NCBI GenBank assembly: GCA_016839635.1
Contig: JAEOTV010000169.1
Location: forward strand, 1-64,000
Direction: 5' to 3'
Length of the DNA: 64,000 nucleotides
Source: Promethearchaeota archaeon
Lineage (GTDB): Archaea; Asgardarchaeota; Lokiarchaeia; Sigynarchaeales; SOKP01
Shown here: positions 53,362 through 62,733 of the stretch, one piece after another
Layout: each line of letters starts with the position of its first letter
Position numbering within the stretch: the first letter of the stretch is position 1
The notes under the pieces: model-generated
Told to the model about the DNA's origin: nothing
Databases searched by the model: none
The model's input: only the letters and a program-made list of their open reading frames with translations
Translations under genes and position numbers: made by a program

Positions 53362-53886
53362 ATGAAAAATTCGAATGATAGCAAACATCTCATTGAAAAA
53401 GCAGAAATTTTGAAGAATCAAGAAAAATTTCAAGAAGCTTTAGATATCGTAGATGAATTATATAAAAATAATCCTAATTCTGAAGATGTTAAAAATACAT
53501 TAATTAAAACACTATTCGAATATGGAGGTTATCTTAATGATTATTATACTCAGGAATATGAGAAAGCTAAAAAATTATTTGAGAGAATTGCTAAATTAAG
53601 TCCGAATAGTTATAGAGCATTTTATAATCTCGGAATTACTTACTTCAATTTAGGTCAGATGCATGAAGCTATCATCAATCTCGAAAAAGCACTAAAAATT
53701 AAGCCTGATTATAAGTACTGTTTGTATAACTTGGGTTTAGTCTACGAGGATATGGAAAAATATGAGGTTGCTCTAAAATTCTATGAACAAGCCTTAGAAA
53801 TTGACCCAAATTTTTCATATGCATTAGCAGCAAGATCAGAGATGAGACGAAAATTGGATCTCTTAAAACATTTGAATATAGATTGA
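53362..53886 (+). CDS. TPR-repeat protein
   Basis: 174 residues. Three clear tetratricopeptide units: YRAFYNLGITYFNLGQMHEAIINLEKALKIKPD, YKYCLYNLGLVYEDMEKYEVALKFYEQALEIDPN, and a weaker first unit around residues 8-50 (IVDELYKNNPNSED). The pattern of W/Y-L-G-x3-Y-x7-A is intact. Role: protein-protein interaction scaffold; the partner is unknown. ATG start. Confidence 0.85.
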   Translation: MKNSNDSKHLIEKAEILKNQEKFQEALDIVDELYKNNPNSEDVKNTLIKTLFEYGGYLNDYYTQEYEKAKKLFERIAKLSPNSYRAFYNLGITYFNLGQMHEAIINLEKALKIKPDYKYCLYNLGLVYEDMEKYEVALKFYEQALEIDPNFSYALAARSEMRRKLDLLKHLNID

Positions 53887-53906
53887 TATTAAATTAAGAG
53901 CTGTCT

Positions 53907-54038
53907 TTAATCTGAAATAAATTTCTTATGGAGAGAACAACATATAATGAAAATCACAATTGCAATAATACCCCCAATGATATATGGTAATACACTAGGA
54001 TCTAACAAAAAATCTAAAATACCACTTGACTGAAACAT
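53907..54038 (-). CDS. Small single-span membrane protein (43 residues)
   Basis: ATG 54038 with AAAGGGGT six bases upstream. The frame encodes MFQSSGILDFLLDPSVL, then a span (PYIIGGIIAIVIFIICCS) and a short basic tail (LHKKFISD). Start, Shine-Dalgarno, TM plus positive-inside tail form a consistent small membrane protein. Function unknown. It is the only candidate in the gap between the TPR and dodecin genes. Confidence 0.55.
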   Translation of the reverse strand: MFQSSGILDFLLDPSVLPYIIGGIIAIVIFIICCSLHKKFISD

Positions 54039-54200
54039 AATTACCCCTTTCATAAAATTATTAATTTCAAAATAGAATTTGTCATATTAAAATTTGACCA
54101 TTAAATTTCGAACATTTCATTTTTAACGATAAAATCCAAATCTAATTGTTTATAGTAGAAAATAATAGAAAAAGGAAAAAAAGAAAAATTATTTAAGAAT

Positions 54201-54407
54201 TTATCTTTCTAATTGAAAGTTAACTTGTACTCGAACCCTGTAGATTAATTTGTCAATATCCTCTTTTACCTTAACATCTGATTCGACAATCTGAATGTTC
54301 CTGATTCCTCGAAGAGATTTTTTGGCTTCATCATAGGCGTTTTTTACAGCATCAGCCCAATTTTTATCGCTAGTAGCGACTAGTTGTATCGACTTATATA
54401 CGGTCAT
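54201..54407 (-). CDS. Dodecin-family flavin-binding protein
   Basis: 68 residues, the usual dodecin size. YKSIQLVATSDKNWADAVKNAYDEAKKSLRGI and RVRVQVNFQLE match the beta-alpha-beta-beta fold with the conserved Trp (W17) that stacks on flavin. Dodecins form 12-mers that store or buffer riboflavin, lumichrome or FMN. In this window, two FMN-type enzymes (24289 and 37032) are potential flavin users; no direct link is shown. ATG start. Confidence 0.9.
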   Translation of the reverse strand: MTVYKSIQLVATSDKNWADAVKNAYDEAKKSLRGIRNIQIVESDVKVKEDIDKLIYRVRVQVNFQLER

Positions 54408-54603
54408 TTTGATTTCACTTCCATTTTAATTTCTTTGTAAGATAATTTGTTATCGGTTAATATTTAAATATTTCTAAGAGAATGACTAACATTAATATTT
54501 CATACTATTAATAGAAGAAAAAGGATATTAAATATAGATAAGACTGATCTATAAGAAAAACATAAAAAAAAAATAATAAAAATATTCTTAACGAAGAATT
54601 CAA

Positions 54604-55944
54604 TTATGCACTTAAATTTTCTAATAAAACTGCGACTCCTTGTCCACCACCAACGCAAGCGTTAGCAATACCATATTTTCCATTTTTCTGCTTTAAGACC
54701 CGTGAGAGAGTACCTATTAAACGGCACATCGTCGCACCTAATGGATGGCCAATTGCTGTGGAACCTCCCATTACATTAACCTTTTCTTCGGGGATCCCAA
54801 GTTTATCCATACAATTTAAAGCAACTATACAAAAAGCTTCATTAATTTCCCAGAAATCAATATCATCAGCTTTTAGTCCAGCATGTTCTAATGCCATTTT
54901 AGAAGCAGGAACAGGACCACGCCCCATCACGGTGGGATCTACTCCAGCAAATCCTATTGAAACAATTTTTGCTAAAGGATCAATCCCTCGCTTTTCAGCT
55001 TCTTTAGCATCCATCAACACACATGCAGTAGCCCCAGCATTCAAAGGAGAAGCATTTCCTGCTGTAATTACACCATCTTTAGAACCTACAAATTCTTCAT
55101 ATCCCTTTCGACCAAGTTCTTGTCCAGATACTGTTTTCTTAACGAAATGTGGTTTTGAAACAGGTCTTAATCTTGCTACAGATTCTAAAGTTGATTTTCT
55201 TGCAGCCATATCCTTATCAACCATTAATGGTTCTTCAACATTACCTTCTACGTGCCCTTCAATTGGAATAATTTCTCCTCCATTGATACCTGAAGTAAAA
55301 AACTTTTCCTCTTGGCTTCTGATTGTTAGATTGTGAGCTCTTACACCAAATTTGTCCATGTCTTCTTTAGTGAATTTAGGAATTTCCTCTTCGAATAATT
55401 TTTGTGCGGTGGATAACATATCTGTTGCTACTAACACATCATATTCACCTTTCCGTGCAAATTTTTCAACATAGAATTGTGAATCTTTACTAGCAATTGA
55501 GAGATTCGGCTTGATCCATTGGTTTGTAATACCCATAGGAACGCGAGTTAAGTGCTCAAGGCCAGTAGATAATACACACTTACTATATCCTGATGCAATC
55601 TCAAGAAAACCTAAATGAAATCCAGCAGCCGCTGATCCACATTGTTTATCTAAAAATACGGCTGATGTCCGTACATCCATACCTGCAAACCAGGTAGGCA
55701 ACTTTCCCCCATAAGTCCAATGTTCTCCTACACCAAAAGCACTTCCAACTGTAAATTCATCAATATCTTTCGCCTCAATGTTTTTATTTGCTAATTTATT
55801 TGCAAACATTTTCTGAAGTAACAACGTAAGAAGTTCATCTCCCCTTATTTCACCAAAAACATCTCTTTCTGGTTGACCAGGTCTCGATCGTGAGAAAGCA
55901 GTACGTGCGTAATCAATTAACCAAACTTCATTTAATTCTACCAT
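54604..55944 (-). CDS. Thiolase (acetyl-CoA acyltransferase)
   Basis: 446 residues. The nucleophile Cys is C102 (DKQCGSAAAGF), the His in GGSTAIGHPLGATMCRL, the second Cys in NACVGGGQGVAVL, and INEAFCIVAL is the conserved N-E-A motif. The fold is the standard two-domain thiolase; the length is slightly above bacterial AtoB/FadA (~390). Reaction: two acetyl-CoA to acetoacetyl-CoA and the reverse thiolysis; use in mevalonate synthesis or fatty acid degradation cannot be told apart here. No acyl-CoA dehydrogenase or HMG-CoA gene is near. ATG start. Confidence 0.9.
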   Translation of the reverse strand: MVELNEVWLIDYARTAFSRSRPGQPERDVFGEIRGDELLTLLLQKMFANKLANKNIEAKDIDEFTVGSAFGVGEHWTYGGKLPTWFAGMDVRTSAVFLDKQCGSAAAGFHLGFLEIASGYSKCVLSTGLEHLTRVPMGITNQWIKPNLSIASKDSQFYVEKFARKGEYDVLVATDMLSTAQKLFEEEIPKFTKEDMDKFGVRAHNLTIRSQEEKFFTSGINGGEIIPIEGHVEGNVEEPLMVDKDMAARKSTLESVARLRPVSKPHFVKKTVSGQELGRKGYEEFVGSKDGVITAGNASPLNAGATACVLMDAKEAEKRGIDPLAKIVSIGFAGVDPTVMGRGPVPASKMALEHAGLKADDIDFWEINEAFCIVALNCMDKLGIPEEKVNVMGGSTAIGHPLGATMCRLIGTLSRVLKQKNGKYGIANACVGGGQGVAVLLENLSA

Positions 55945-56105
55945 TTTTATATACCTTTTTATTAATTTTTATTTCATTAATTGTATACTAGGTTATTGAA
56001 TTTATACCAGAAATTAAAACTTTTGATAAAGTGAAGAGAATTTTAGGAGATTTATTAATATAAAATTAATAAAATGCTTAATATTAGGGAAAACTTACAT
56101 TTATT

Positions 56106-56507
56106 ATGAGTGAAAAAGTTGATGTAGCTGTTTTAGCTGGAAGTACATCTGATGAGGACGTATATAATAAAGCAATTAATGTTCTAAAAGAAAATAACAT
56201 TTCATATGAATTGAAAATTCTTTCAGCACACAGAGATCCTGAAAAATTGGATAAATTCTTGGAAACTTCTAAAGCATTAATCTATATTGCTGTCGCGGGT
56301 TTATCTGCCGCTTTACCGGGTGTAATAGCCTCAAAGACAGATAAACCAGTTATTGGTGTACCTGTAAGTGCAAAATTGGGAGGATTAGACGCTTTATTGT
56401 CGATTGTTCAAATGCCTCCAGGAGTACCTGTTGCTAGCGTTGGTATTGATAGGGGTGAAAATGCTGCGTATTTAGCAATTAGAATTTTAAATTTACTCAA
56501 TAAATAA
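56106..56507 (+). CDS. purE: PurE-type 5-(carboxyamino)imidazole ribonucleotide mutase / AIR carboxylase
   Basis: 133 residues, shorter than bacterial PurE (~160). [17 protein letters not shown] and [13 protein letters not shown] are the substrate-binding loops. [29 protein letters not shown] matches the AGxAAHLPG region, here with Ser-Ala-Ala. [22 protein letters not shown] is the conserved C-terminal block. It acts in purine synthesis at the AIR carboxylation step. The Ala-Ala change and the lack of a neighbouring PurK leave class I or II open. It is followed 7 bases later by rpiA. Confidence 0.88.
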   Translation: MSEKVDVAVLAGSTSDEDVYNKAINVLKENNISYELKILSAHRDPEKLDKFLETSKALIYIAVAGLSAALPGVIASKTDKPVIGVPVSAKLGGLDALLSIVQMPPGVPVASVGIDRGENAAYLAIRILNLLNK

Positions 56508-56514
56508 ATAATCT

Positions 56515-57255
56515 GTGATCTATTTGACTGAAAATTTGATTGAATTAGGAAAAAAGAAAGCTGCTATAAAAGCTGTAGAAGATAATATTAAAAAGAACAT
56601 GATTGTTGGAATTGGCAGTGGATCGACTGTAGTGTATGCAGTTCAAAAATTAGGCGAACTAAATAAAGAAAAATCTCTGAATTTGAAATGCATTCCAAGT
56701 TCTTTTCAAGCTTATCAATTAATTATAGAAAATGGTTTGGATTTAGTATCTTTAGAACAATTTCCCCAAATAGATATTGATTTTGATGGTGCAGACGAGG
56801 TAGACGAAGATCTTAATCTTATTAAAGGTGGAGGAGGTTGTTTAGTACAGGAGAAAATACTTGCTTCAAATTCTAAAAAACTTATTATAATAGTAGATTT
56901 TAGAAAAAATTCTGGATGCCTAGGAAAAAATTGGAAAAAAGGAGTTCCTATAGAAGTAATTCCTATGGCATATTATCCAATTATGGCAAAATTCAAAAAT
57001 TTAGGTGGAAATCCAAAACTTCGAATGGCACAATCAAAAAGCGGTCCCTTAATAACAGACAATGGAAATTTTATTATAGATGTTGATTTTGGAGAAATAA
57101 ATAAGCCAACTGAACTTGATCAAAAGATTAAGAATATACCTGGGGTTGTCGATACAGGAATTTTTAATGATATGGCATCTAAAGTCTATGTTGGAACTCG
57201 TGAAGGAGGAGTATTAATTTTAGAAAGAAAAAACAAAAAAGTTGGTTTATATTAG
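56515..57255 (+). CDS. rpiA: Ribose-5-phosphate isomerase A
   Basis: 246 residues if the GTG at 56515 is used, or 243 from TTG 56524. GTGATC at 56515 looks like a Shine-Dalgarno, so the TTG start is favoured. IGSGSTVVYAV, FDGADEVDED and KGGGGCLVQEKI are the family motifs with the catalytic Asp and Lys region. Reaction: ribose 5-phosphate to ribulose 5-phosphate, feeding PRPP and so purine synthesis, which suits the purE gene 7 bases upstream. Convergent with the subtilisin gene. Confidence 0.93.
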   Translation: MIYLTENLIELGKKKAAIKAVEDNIKKNMIVGIGSGSTVVYAVQKLGELNKEKSLNLKCIPSSFQAYQLIIENGLDLVSLEQFPQIDIDFDGADEVDEDLNLIKGGGGCLVQEKILASNSKKLIIIVDFRKNSGCLGKNWKKGVPIEVIPMAYYPIMAKFKNLGGNPKLRMAQSKSGPLITDNGNFIIDVDFGEINKPTELDQKIKNIPGVVDTGIFNDMASKVYVGTREGGVLILERKNKKVGLY

Positions 57256-57334
57256 GGCGGTTCTCTTTTTTAAAAGCTTATTTTTAGAAATTTCGATAAT
57301 GAGGATGTATAAAATATAGAAAAATTCGAAAGTA

Positions 57335-60300
57335 TTATTGATTATTGCGATCTTGTTTTTCCTCATCTTGGTCAAGAAATTCAAGAGATTCTCCACAATT
57401 TGGACAGAATTTTTTTGGAACCTTGATAGGGTCTCCACAGAAAGGACAATAATATGAAGCACCGACTGAAGATATTGATTCAGGTACTATATAGTTCTCT
57501 TCCTCTGTTTCATCATATACAGGTCGGGAATAGTATTCTTCATATCTAGGTCGTAGGGGGGGGGTTCTTGGATATTTTTTCTTTCTTGCATAATGTACGA
57601 TTAGAGTGGTTACAGCTAAAAGAGCTACGATTGAAATTACAATTATGATAATTAGAGAGAAATCAAAGGGACGTCCCGAGATTACTAAAATAATAATAAA
57701 ATCGTCAGATTCCCCCTCGCTATCGTAGACAGTAATGTAAAATATCCCTAAATATCCCTCATTAGTATTAAAATCAAAACCATGGGCAGTAGGAATTGAT
57801 TTTATACCTGATATAGTGCTATATTGCATTGTATCAGGAATTATAAAAGATCCTTCATATTTTCCTGATATTGATTCATAACTTAGCTCAGATACTTCAA
57901 TAGATTGTGGAAATATTAAAAAAATATATTCCTCTGATGCAGAACAGATAAATAAGTTTACAAAAACTCTCATATCCGAAGTACTATCCTCATAATTTAC
58001 TGAATCTCTTATATTTACAGCAAAATTAAACTCATCTCCTTGAGTTGCACTATATACATAGGATCCCTCATCAGATTCAGTATCATCAAAGTAAACATCA
58101 GCATAACCGGATAAACTGAAGCTAGAACTTGCTTTTAAAATTATTGGCGGATTATTAATAATTTCAAACACATATCTAGGTGAATTTGGAGTAGTATAAT
58201 TTGAATTTAGAGGAACAATGTAATAGATCCCAAATCCAGAAGGATCTGAAGGGTCTGGATCAAAGTTATAGATATATATATTTGGGACTTGATAAGTAAG
58301 TATAAAGGTTTGATTAACAGATTTTTTTGAGTTGTAAAACGAATGTGGATATATCGATAAGTATCCCTCTATATTACCGTAAGTTGAGTCATCCATCTCA
58401 GCACCTAAATCTGTTGAATCTCCGGGAGCTCTCGTTATAGATGGATCATCACTAGATAAACGGATAATCTGTGGTACTTCACTCTTATCAAAATAGAGTA
58501 TTTTAGTAATTTTATTATACTCTTTTAAGCCAATTGTCAGATTTACTTCTATGATATAAGGTGAAAAGCTTGGATTGGGTACGTTATATGAATTATTGAA
58601 ATAAAGTCCACTATTAGCGAAAGTATTATTTAATATGATTGTTTTAGAAAAGGTACTATTTCTTATAATTACCTCTAATGAATCATAATCCGATGGTGTT
58701 ATTGGAGATTCAGAGGTTTGATCCTTTAAATATAAAAATAAATCAATTTTTGAATTCGAAATACGGTCTCTTTTTAAATTAACATTAATGGATACTGGTT
58801 CTCTTGGTAACATAAATTCCATAAGATTATTTAATAAATTAAAATGGTCTTGACTAGAGGATGTCGATTGATAATCATAATAAAGCCAATGCAAATCTCC
58901 AAAGGCTACTAAGTTTCCTTTACCTTGAGCAGATCCGTTATATAGAGCAACTACTGTTTTATTATTGATTGATGCAATAGACTCAGCATTGCCCGAAACA
59001 GTAAAACTATTACCATATTGCCAATAAACACTATTAACATCACTAAAAATCGTTGGATTATTAAAATTGCTTATATTTTGTGAGTTCACACTTGTCCCAA
59101 TCCCCAACCAATTATCATTAACTATATTTTCTTCCTCGATCTGAATACTTGTGTTTAATTTTGAGAATAAATGATTAATATTTTCCATGGCTAAATCCTG
59201 ATAACGAGTTCCTAGAAAGAATAAATTACCTCCAGTATCAAAGTAATTTTTTAAATTATTTATTTCTAAAGTACTATAAGGCAAAATCGGGCTTTGCAGA
59301 AATATTATATCATATTGAGCTAATCTTTCCTCCGTTAAAATTGAATTGTTTAAATTCTTATCATAATCTGGGGTCCAATATTCCATATTATAGTCAACCG
59401 ATATATTTGATTCAGTAAGATCGGCAATAGCTTCATAAAAACCAATTTGATAGAATGATGCAATATCAGGAAACCAATCATTTAACCCATGATATGATTC
59501 CATTAGTATCCGATTTTCTGGTAATCGAATATCTAATACAATATTTACTGTATCATAAAGTTCTCCTCCTAAAGTCAGATTAACTGGAAAATTTCTTATT
59601 CCTGGCAAAGCATCTTGATTAATTTTAATCTCCAATTCCAAAAAACTTATTCCAACCTCAGAATAAAGGGGGAGAAATGTATCAAATGAAATTGAGACAC
59701 CTTGTATATTATTAGGAATTTCAATATCATAGGTTGTACTGTTACCAGAAATTACAGTCAAATTGAATTTTTGATGATCTCCTGGAAAGTTTAACAAATC
59801 ATATGGTTTAACTGGAAGCACATCAGGATAAATTTTAGCAATATCATTAATATCTGAAATTGTTTCATTTAAATTATTTAAAAACTTAAGGGACGCACTT
59901 ACATTTATTATTCCTGCTCCAGATCTAAGATAATAAGCGTCATTTCCATTAGTGAGTTTTCTTGCGCCTTCGATTAAGGCAATTCTAGCAGTTTCAGGTG
60001 TGATGGTATGATAAGCCTCTAATAAAATTGCTAAAGCCCCGGCAACTATAGGACATGACATACTTGTTCCACTAAGAGGAATATAATCTGCATCGCCAGC
60101 AAAATTGAAAAAATCTCCGATATAACGTTGTTCCTCTGAAATAATGGAATTTGGTGATTCTGTAGAAATTATATTTACTCCAGGTGCAACTACATCAGGA
60201 TATCCTAAATATCTATAACTGGGGCCCCAACTACTAAACGAAGCTAACTTATCATTTCTATTTGTCGCCCCTACAGAAATAACTTCAGCACCAGAGGCGG

Positions 60301-61366
60301 GAGTGGATCCAGTAAAATATCCTGGACCGGAATTACCTGCTGAAGCTACAAAAATAACACCATAAAGCATTCTCGCAGTTGTAATCACATGAGTTATTAA
60401 ATCCGAAAGAATTGGATACCCTCCACCAAAGCTCATCGAAATGATGTCTGCTCCCGCACCCCACTTACTTGTTGGGGTAGAACTCCATTGAATAGCATTT
60501 ATTATGTCAAAATCACTTAAACCACTTGCGTTTCCTGCTCTAGCATTAATTAAAAGAGCACCAGGCGCTATTCCACGATATTGTCCTGAGGATCCTCCAC
60601 CATTACCCGCAATAATTCCTCCTACATGAGTACCATGACCAACATCATCATTATAATCTAATTGACTCTCATCTGTGACAAAGTTGCTATTATTTATAAT
60701 ATTCAAATCAGGATGATTATAGATCCCAGTATCGATCACAGCTACTTTCACACCTGATCCATCATAAGATAGATCTTCTGCTCCGACAGCAGAAACCCAC
60801 CAATTAGAATAATCTTCAGGAGCTAAAGCGCTGGTTTTTGGACTACTCCCTAAAATATAAGGATTTCGATAAAATTTATTTTTATAGATTGTTTTTATTG
60901 ATTTTATGCCGTCTATTACATGCTCATTAATAATTAGCTGATGAGGATTGATTTTTATATAAGTCCCAGGAATTATATCATAATTTCTAACGAATTTATA
61001 ATCATCAAAAATTGAATCTAAAATTTCAATTCGTTCTTCTTTATTTATGAAATCTTCAAAATGAACCATAATTTGTATACGTTCTGGCTTTTCAATTTGA
61101 GTTAAAGTTAGATTTGTTAAATATTCGCTAAGACCCTTATCAAATTTAGAATACTTGGATTCAGAATAACTTTCTACGTTAATCTCTCTTGGACTAGATT
61201 CTGAAGTTAGAGATGAGGGTAAAGAGTCTAATGAAATTATCTCTTTTTCTACCTGAGTAAAGCTATTAAAATAATTTAGTTGTATTCCGCTGACTGGAAT
61301 TACAAAATAACTAATAAAAATTAGTGAAATTACTAGTAAATTTGATTTTCTTTTTAGTTTTGCCAT
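57335..61366 (-). CDS. Membrane-anchored subtilisin-family protease, site-1-protease-like layout
   Basis: 1343 residues. Signal peptide at 8-27 (LLVISLIFISYFVIPVSG). I9-like propeptide region at ~95-165. S8 catalytic domain with D212 (AVIDTGI), H247 (GHGTHVGG), oxyanion N345 (ASAGNSGPG) and S435 (LSGTSMSCP). At ~620-880 is a DUF4350/GATase-like region (ILMESYHGLNDW, AQYDIIFLQSPIL, FDTGGNLFFLG, AFGDLHWLYYD), then beta-rich outer domains. A span at ~1262-1284 (LIIIIVISIVALLAVTTLIV) is followed by a cytosolic tail with a double CxxC ribbon (YYCPFCGDP, FCPNCGE). Eukaryotic site-1 protease has the same protease, glutaminase-like domain and membrane anchor order. Likely an envelope-facing endoprotease; substrates unknown. 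Confidence 0.9.
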   Translation of the reverse strand: MAKLKRKSNLLVISLIFISYFVIPVSGIQLNYFNSFTQVEKEIISLDSLPSSLTSESSPREINVESYSESKYSKFDKGLSEYLTNLTLTQIEKPERIQIMVHFEDFINKEERIEILDSIFDDYKFVRNYDIIPGTYIKINPHQLIINEHVIDGIKSIKTIYKNKFYRNPYILGSSPKTSALAPEDYSNWWVSAVGAEDLSYDGSGVKVAVIDTGIYNHPDLNIINNSNFVTDESQLDYNDDVGHGTHVGGIIAGNGGGSSGQYRGIAPGALLINARAGNASGLSDFDIINAIQWSSTPTSKWGAGADIISMSFGGGYPILSDLITHVITTARMLYGVIFVASAGNSGPGYFTGSTPASGAEVISVGATNRNDKLASFSSWGPSYRYLGYPDVVAPGVNIISTESPNSIISEEQRYIGDFFNFAGDADYIPLSGTSMSCPIVAGALAILLEAYHTITPETARIALIEGARKLTNGNDAYYLRSGAGIINVSASLKFLNNLNETISDINDIAKIYPDVLPVKPYDLLNFPGDHQKFNLTVISGNSTTYDIEIPNNIQGVSISFDTFLPLYSEVGISFLELEIKINQDALPGIRNFPVNLTLGGELYDTVNIVLDIRLPENRILMESYHGLNDWFPDIASFYQIGFYEAIADLTESNISVDYNMEYWTPDYDKNLNNSILTEERLAQYDIIFLQSPILPYSTLEINNLKNYFDTGGNLFFLGTRYQDLAMENINHLFSKLNTSIQIEEENIVNDNWLGIGTSVNSQNISNFNNPTIFSDVNSVYWQYGNSFTVSGNAESIASINNKTVVALYNGSAQGKGNLVAFGDLHWLYYDYQSTSSSQDHFNLLNNLMEFMLPREPVSINVNLKRDRISNSKIDLFLYLKDQTSESPITPSDYDSLEVIIRNSTFSKTIILNNTFANSGLYFNNSYNVPNPSFSPYIIEVNLTIGLKEYNKITKILYFDKSEVPQIIRLSSDDPSITRAPGDSTDLGAEMDDSTYGNIEGYLSIYPHSFYNSKKSVNQTFILTYQVPNIYIYNFDPDPSDPSGFGIYYIVPLNSNYTTPNSPRYVFEIINNPPIILKASSSFSLSGYADVYFDDTESDEGSYVYSATQGDEFNFAVNIRDSVNYEDSTSDMRVFVNLFICSASEEYIFLIFPQSIEVSELSYESISGKYEGSFIIPDTMQYSTISGIKSIPTAHGFDFNTNEGYLGIFYITVYDSEGESDDFIIILVISGRPFDFSLIIIIVISIVALLAVTTLIVHYARKKKYPRTPPLRPRYEEYYSRPVYDETEEENYIVPESISSVGASYYCPFCGDPIKVPKKFCPNCGESLEFLDQDEEKQDRNNQ

Positions 61367-61606
61367 GATAAGTTATTCAAATATCAACACTTATTTATTC
61401 TTTATTTTAATATCCTAAAAAAATGATTTATTAAAAACCTATATATTCTAATCACATAGAATAATCAATATCTTATCTCAAATTAAAACATTAGTATGAA
61501 AAATTACAGCAAAAAGCATATTTCAACAAGACAAATTTTTAGAACATATGCAAACATTTTTTTTTCTTTTTACTCTTATATGTACTAAAATATACAAGTA
61601 TTAACA

Positions 61607-61651
61607 TTTCTAATAAATCTCTGAAGAAGTGTACGATTAATTAGAAATTAT
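61607..61651 (+). repeat. Imperfect direct repeat, copy 1
   Basis: Core TTCTAATAaATCTC and ACGATTAATTA shared with 61897-61942, about 80% identical over 46 bp. Confidence 0.55.
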
Positions 61652-61896
61652 AAATTATTTTTGTTTGGATCATATTAATAGAAAGTTTTCCGGGAAATGC
61701 TGTCTAATTATCATTTCAGCCTCCCAAGGAAACGAATTTTAAAATAATTCCTTTCCTTTTTTTCTCAATGGTGGAAGTTTGATGGAGAAAGTTTGATGTT
61801 GGTCATATTATATCATTGGTTCTCAGAAGTAATATTATGATTTTTTCTTTTTTTTTTTTTTTCCCCTTAAATATGTTAAATAATAAGAACATTGAG

Positions 61897-61942
61897 AATT
61901 CTAATATATCTCAAAAGAATTAAACGATTAATTAAAAAGTAT
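61897..61942 (+). repeat. Imperfect direct repeat, copy 2
   Basis: Copy 2 of the repeat at 61607-61651, lying 30 bases from the tRNA-Ala 3' end. Confidence 0.55.
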
Positions 61943-61971
61943 AGATATTAGTCACCCAAAATGAGAAATAA

Positions 61972-62046
61972 TGGTGGACCTAGCGGGAATTGAACCCGCG
62001 GCCTTTCGCATGCCAAGCGAACGATCTTCCACTAATCCATAGGCCC
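61972..62046 (-). tRNA. tRNA-Ala (anticodon GGC), CCA encoded
   Basis: The reverse complement of 61975-62046 folds as a standard cloverleaf. Acceptor GGGCCTA pairs with TAGGTCC (one G-U). D-stem GATT pairs with GATC. The anticodon stem TTCGC/GCGAA encloses the loop TTGGCAT with anticodon GGC (Ala, GCC and GCU codons by wobble). The T-arm is GCGGG-TTCAATT-CCCGC. The discriminator base is A, and CCA follows at 61974-61972 in the DNA. No intron is present. Confidence 0.96.
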
Positions 62047-62140
62047 AATAATATATATTATGAAAACACTCCCAAATAATTAAATTTTATTATTTTTGGG
62101 AAGAAGATGGATGTTTATTACAAATTATTGAGAAATGCAA

Positions 62141-62614
62141 TTAGATTGCCTTTCGGATTTTTTTCCTGATAGAGTTTGTGGGTTTGAAAATGCTCATTAG
62201 GAAGTAAACAATAGGAGTTACTAGCAACCATTTCATTGATCGTTTAAAGAATGGGTATTTATACATGACTTTAGCTACTTGTGGGCTGAATTTATAATAG
62301 AGCCATTCAAATCTTTGAACAAATAGAGTTCCTAACCTTGTTCGTTTTAATCTTTTATCTCGAACGTACCTTAGAAAAGTAACTTGAGGAGAGAGATGTG
62401 AGCCATAAGCTGCGGTAGCGATGAAGCACAAATCGGAAACATAATCAGCTGAAGCAAGTGCGGTTACGGTAGAATCAAGTGCGGTTACGGCAGAATCATG
62501 TACTCTGGTAGTTGGTGGTATTTCACTGAATTTTGTACCACATGAAAGACAAAAATCATAACCAGGAGTTACTTTTGCTCCACACTTTCCACATTTATCT
62601 TTTACCGTAGACAT
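62141..62614 (-). CDS. Zinc-ribbon protein with C-terminal CFI-box domain
   Basis: 157 residues. The N-terminal double CxxC ribbon (CGKCGAKV, FCLSCGTKF) is at 8-28. A Thr/Ala/Val linker of two near-identical blocks (SAVTALDSTVTALAS) comes from a 21-bp tandem duplication. The CFI-box domain starts at C63 (LCFIATAAYGS) and runs SPQVTFLRYVRDKRLKRTRLG to a hydrophobic C-terminal helix (LLVTPIVYFLMSIF). CFI-box domains occur at C-termini of bacterial and archaeal membrane or secreted proteins; function unknown. ATG start. Confidence 0.85.
   Translation of the reverse strand: MSTVKDKCGKCGAKVTPGYDFCLSCGTKFSEIPPTTRVHDSAVTALDSTVTALASADYVSDLCFIATAAYGSHLSPQVTFLRYVRDKRLKRTRLGTLFVQRFEWLYYKFSPQVAKVMYKYPFFKRSMKWLLVTPIVYFLMSIFKPTNSIRKKIRKAI
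62456..62497 (-). repeat. 21-bp tandem duplication in the CFI-box gene
   Basis: Two adjacent 21-bp units, core AAGTGCGGTTACGG on the plus strand, differing by a single base (T versus C). They encode the repeated S/T-VTALDS/ALAS blocks of the linker; the change is in frame. Confidence 0.85.
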
Positions 62615-62733
62615 AATAGTTACCTCATTTACTTATTTTAATAAAATTGATTTCCAAATTATTAATAAATAGGTTGATTTCCCTTTTATAGATTTCAACT
62701 CGCGTGGATTAATCAATAATTAGGACATTTTTC

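Larger units (their letters stand above)
61367..61971. other. Long intergenic region upstream of the subtilisin and downstream of the tRNA
   Basis: About 600 bases without a convincing gene. It holds a ~46 bp imperfect direct repeat (61607-61651 and 61897-61942), a T-rich tract at ~61846-61862, and a minus-strand ATG with a GGGAGG Shine-Dalgarno at 61714 that reaches a stop after 14 codons (MIIRQHFPENFLLI, TGA). These look like remnants or regulatory sequence. Confidence 0.45.

Noticed and set aside
61670..61714. 14-codon frame with GGGAGG ribosome site
   Set aside because: Too short to call; mentioned with the intergenic region only.
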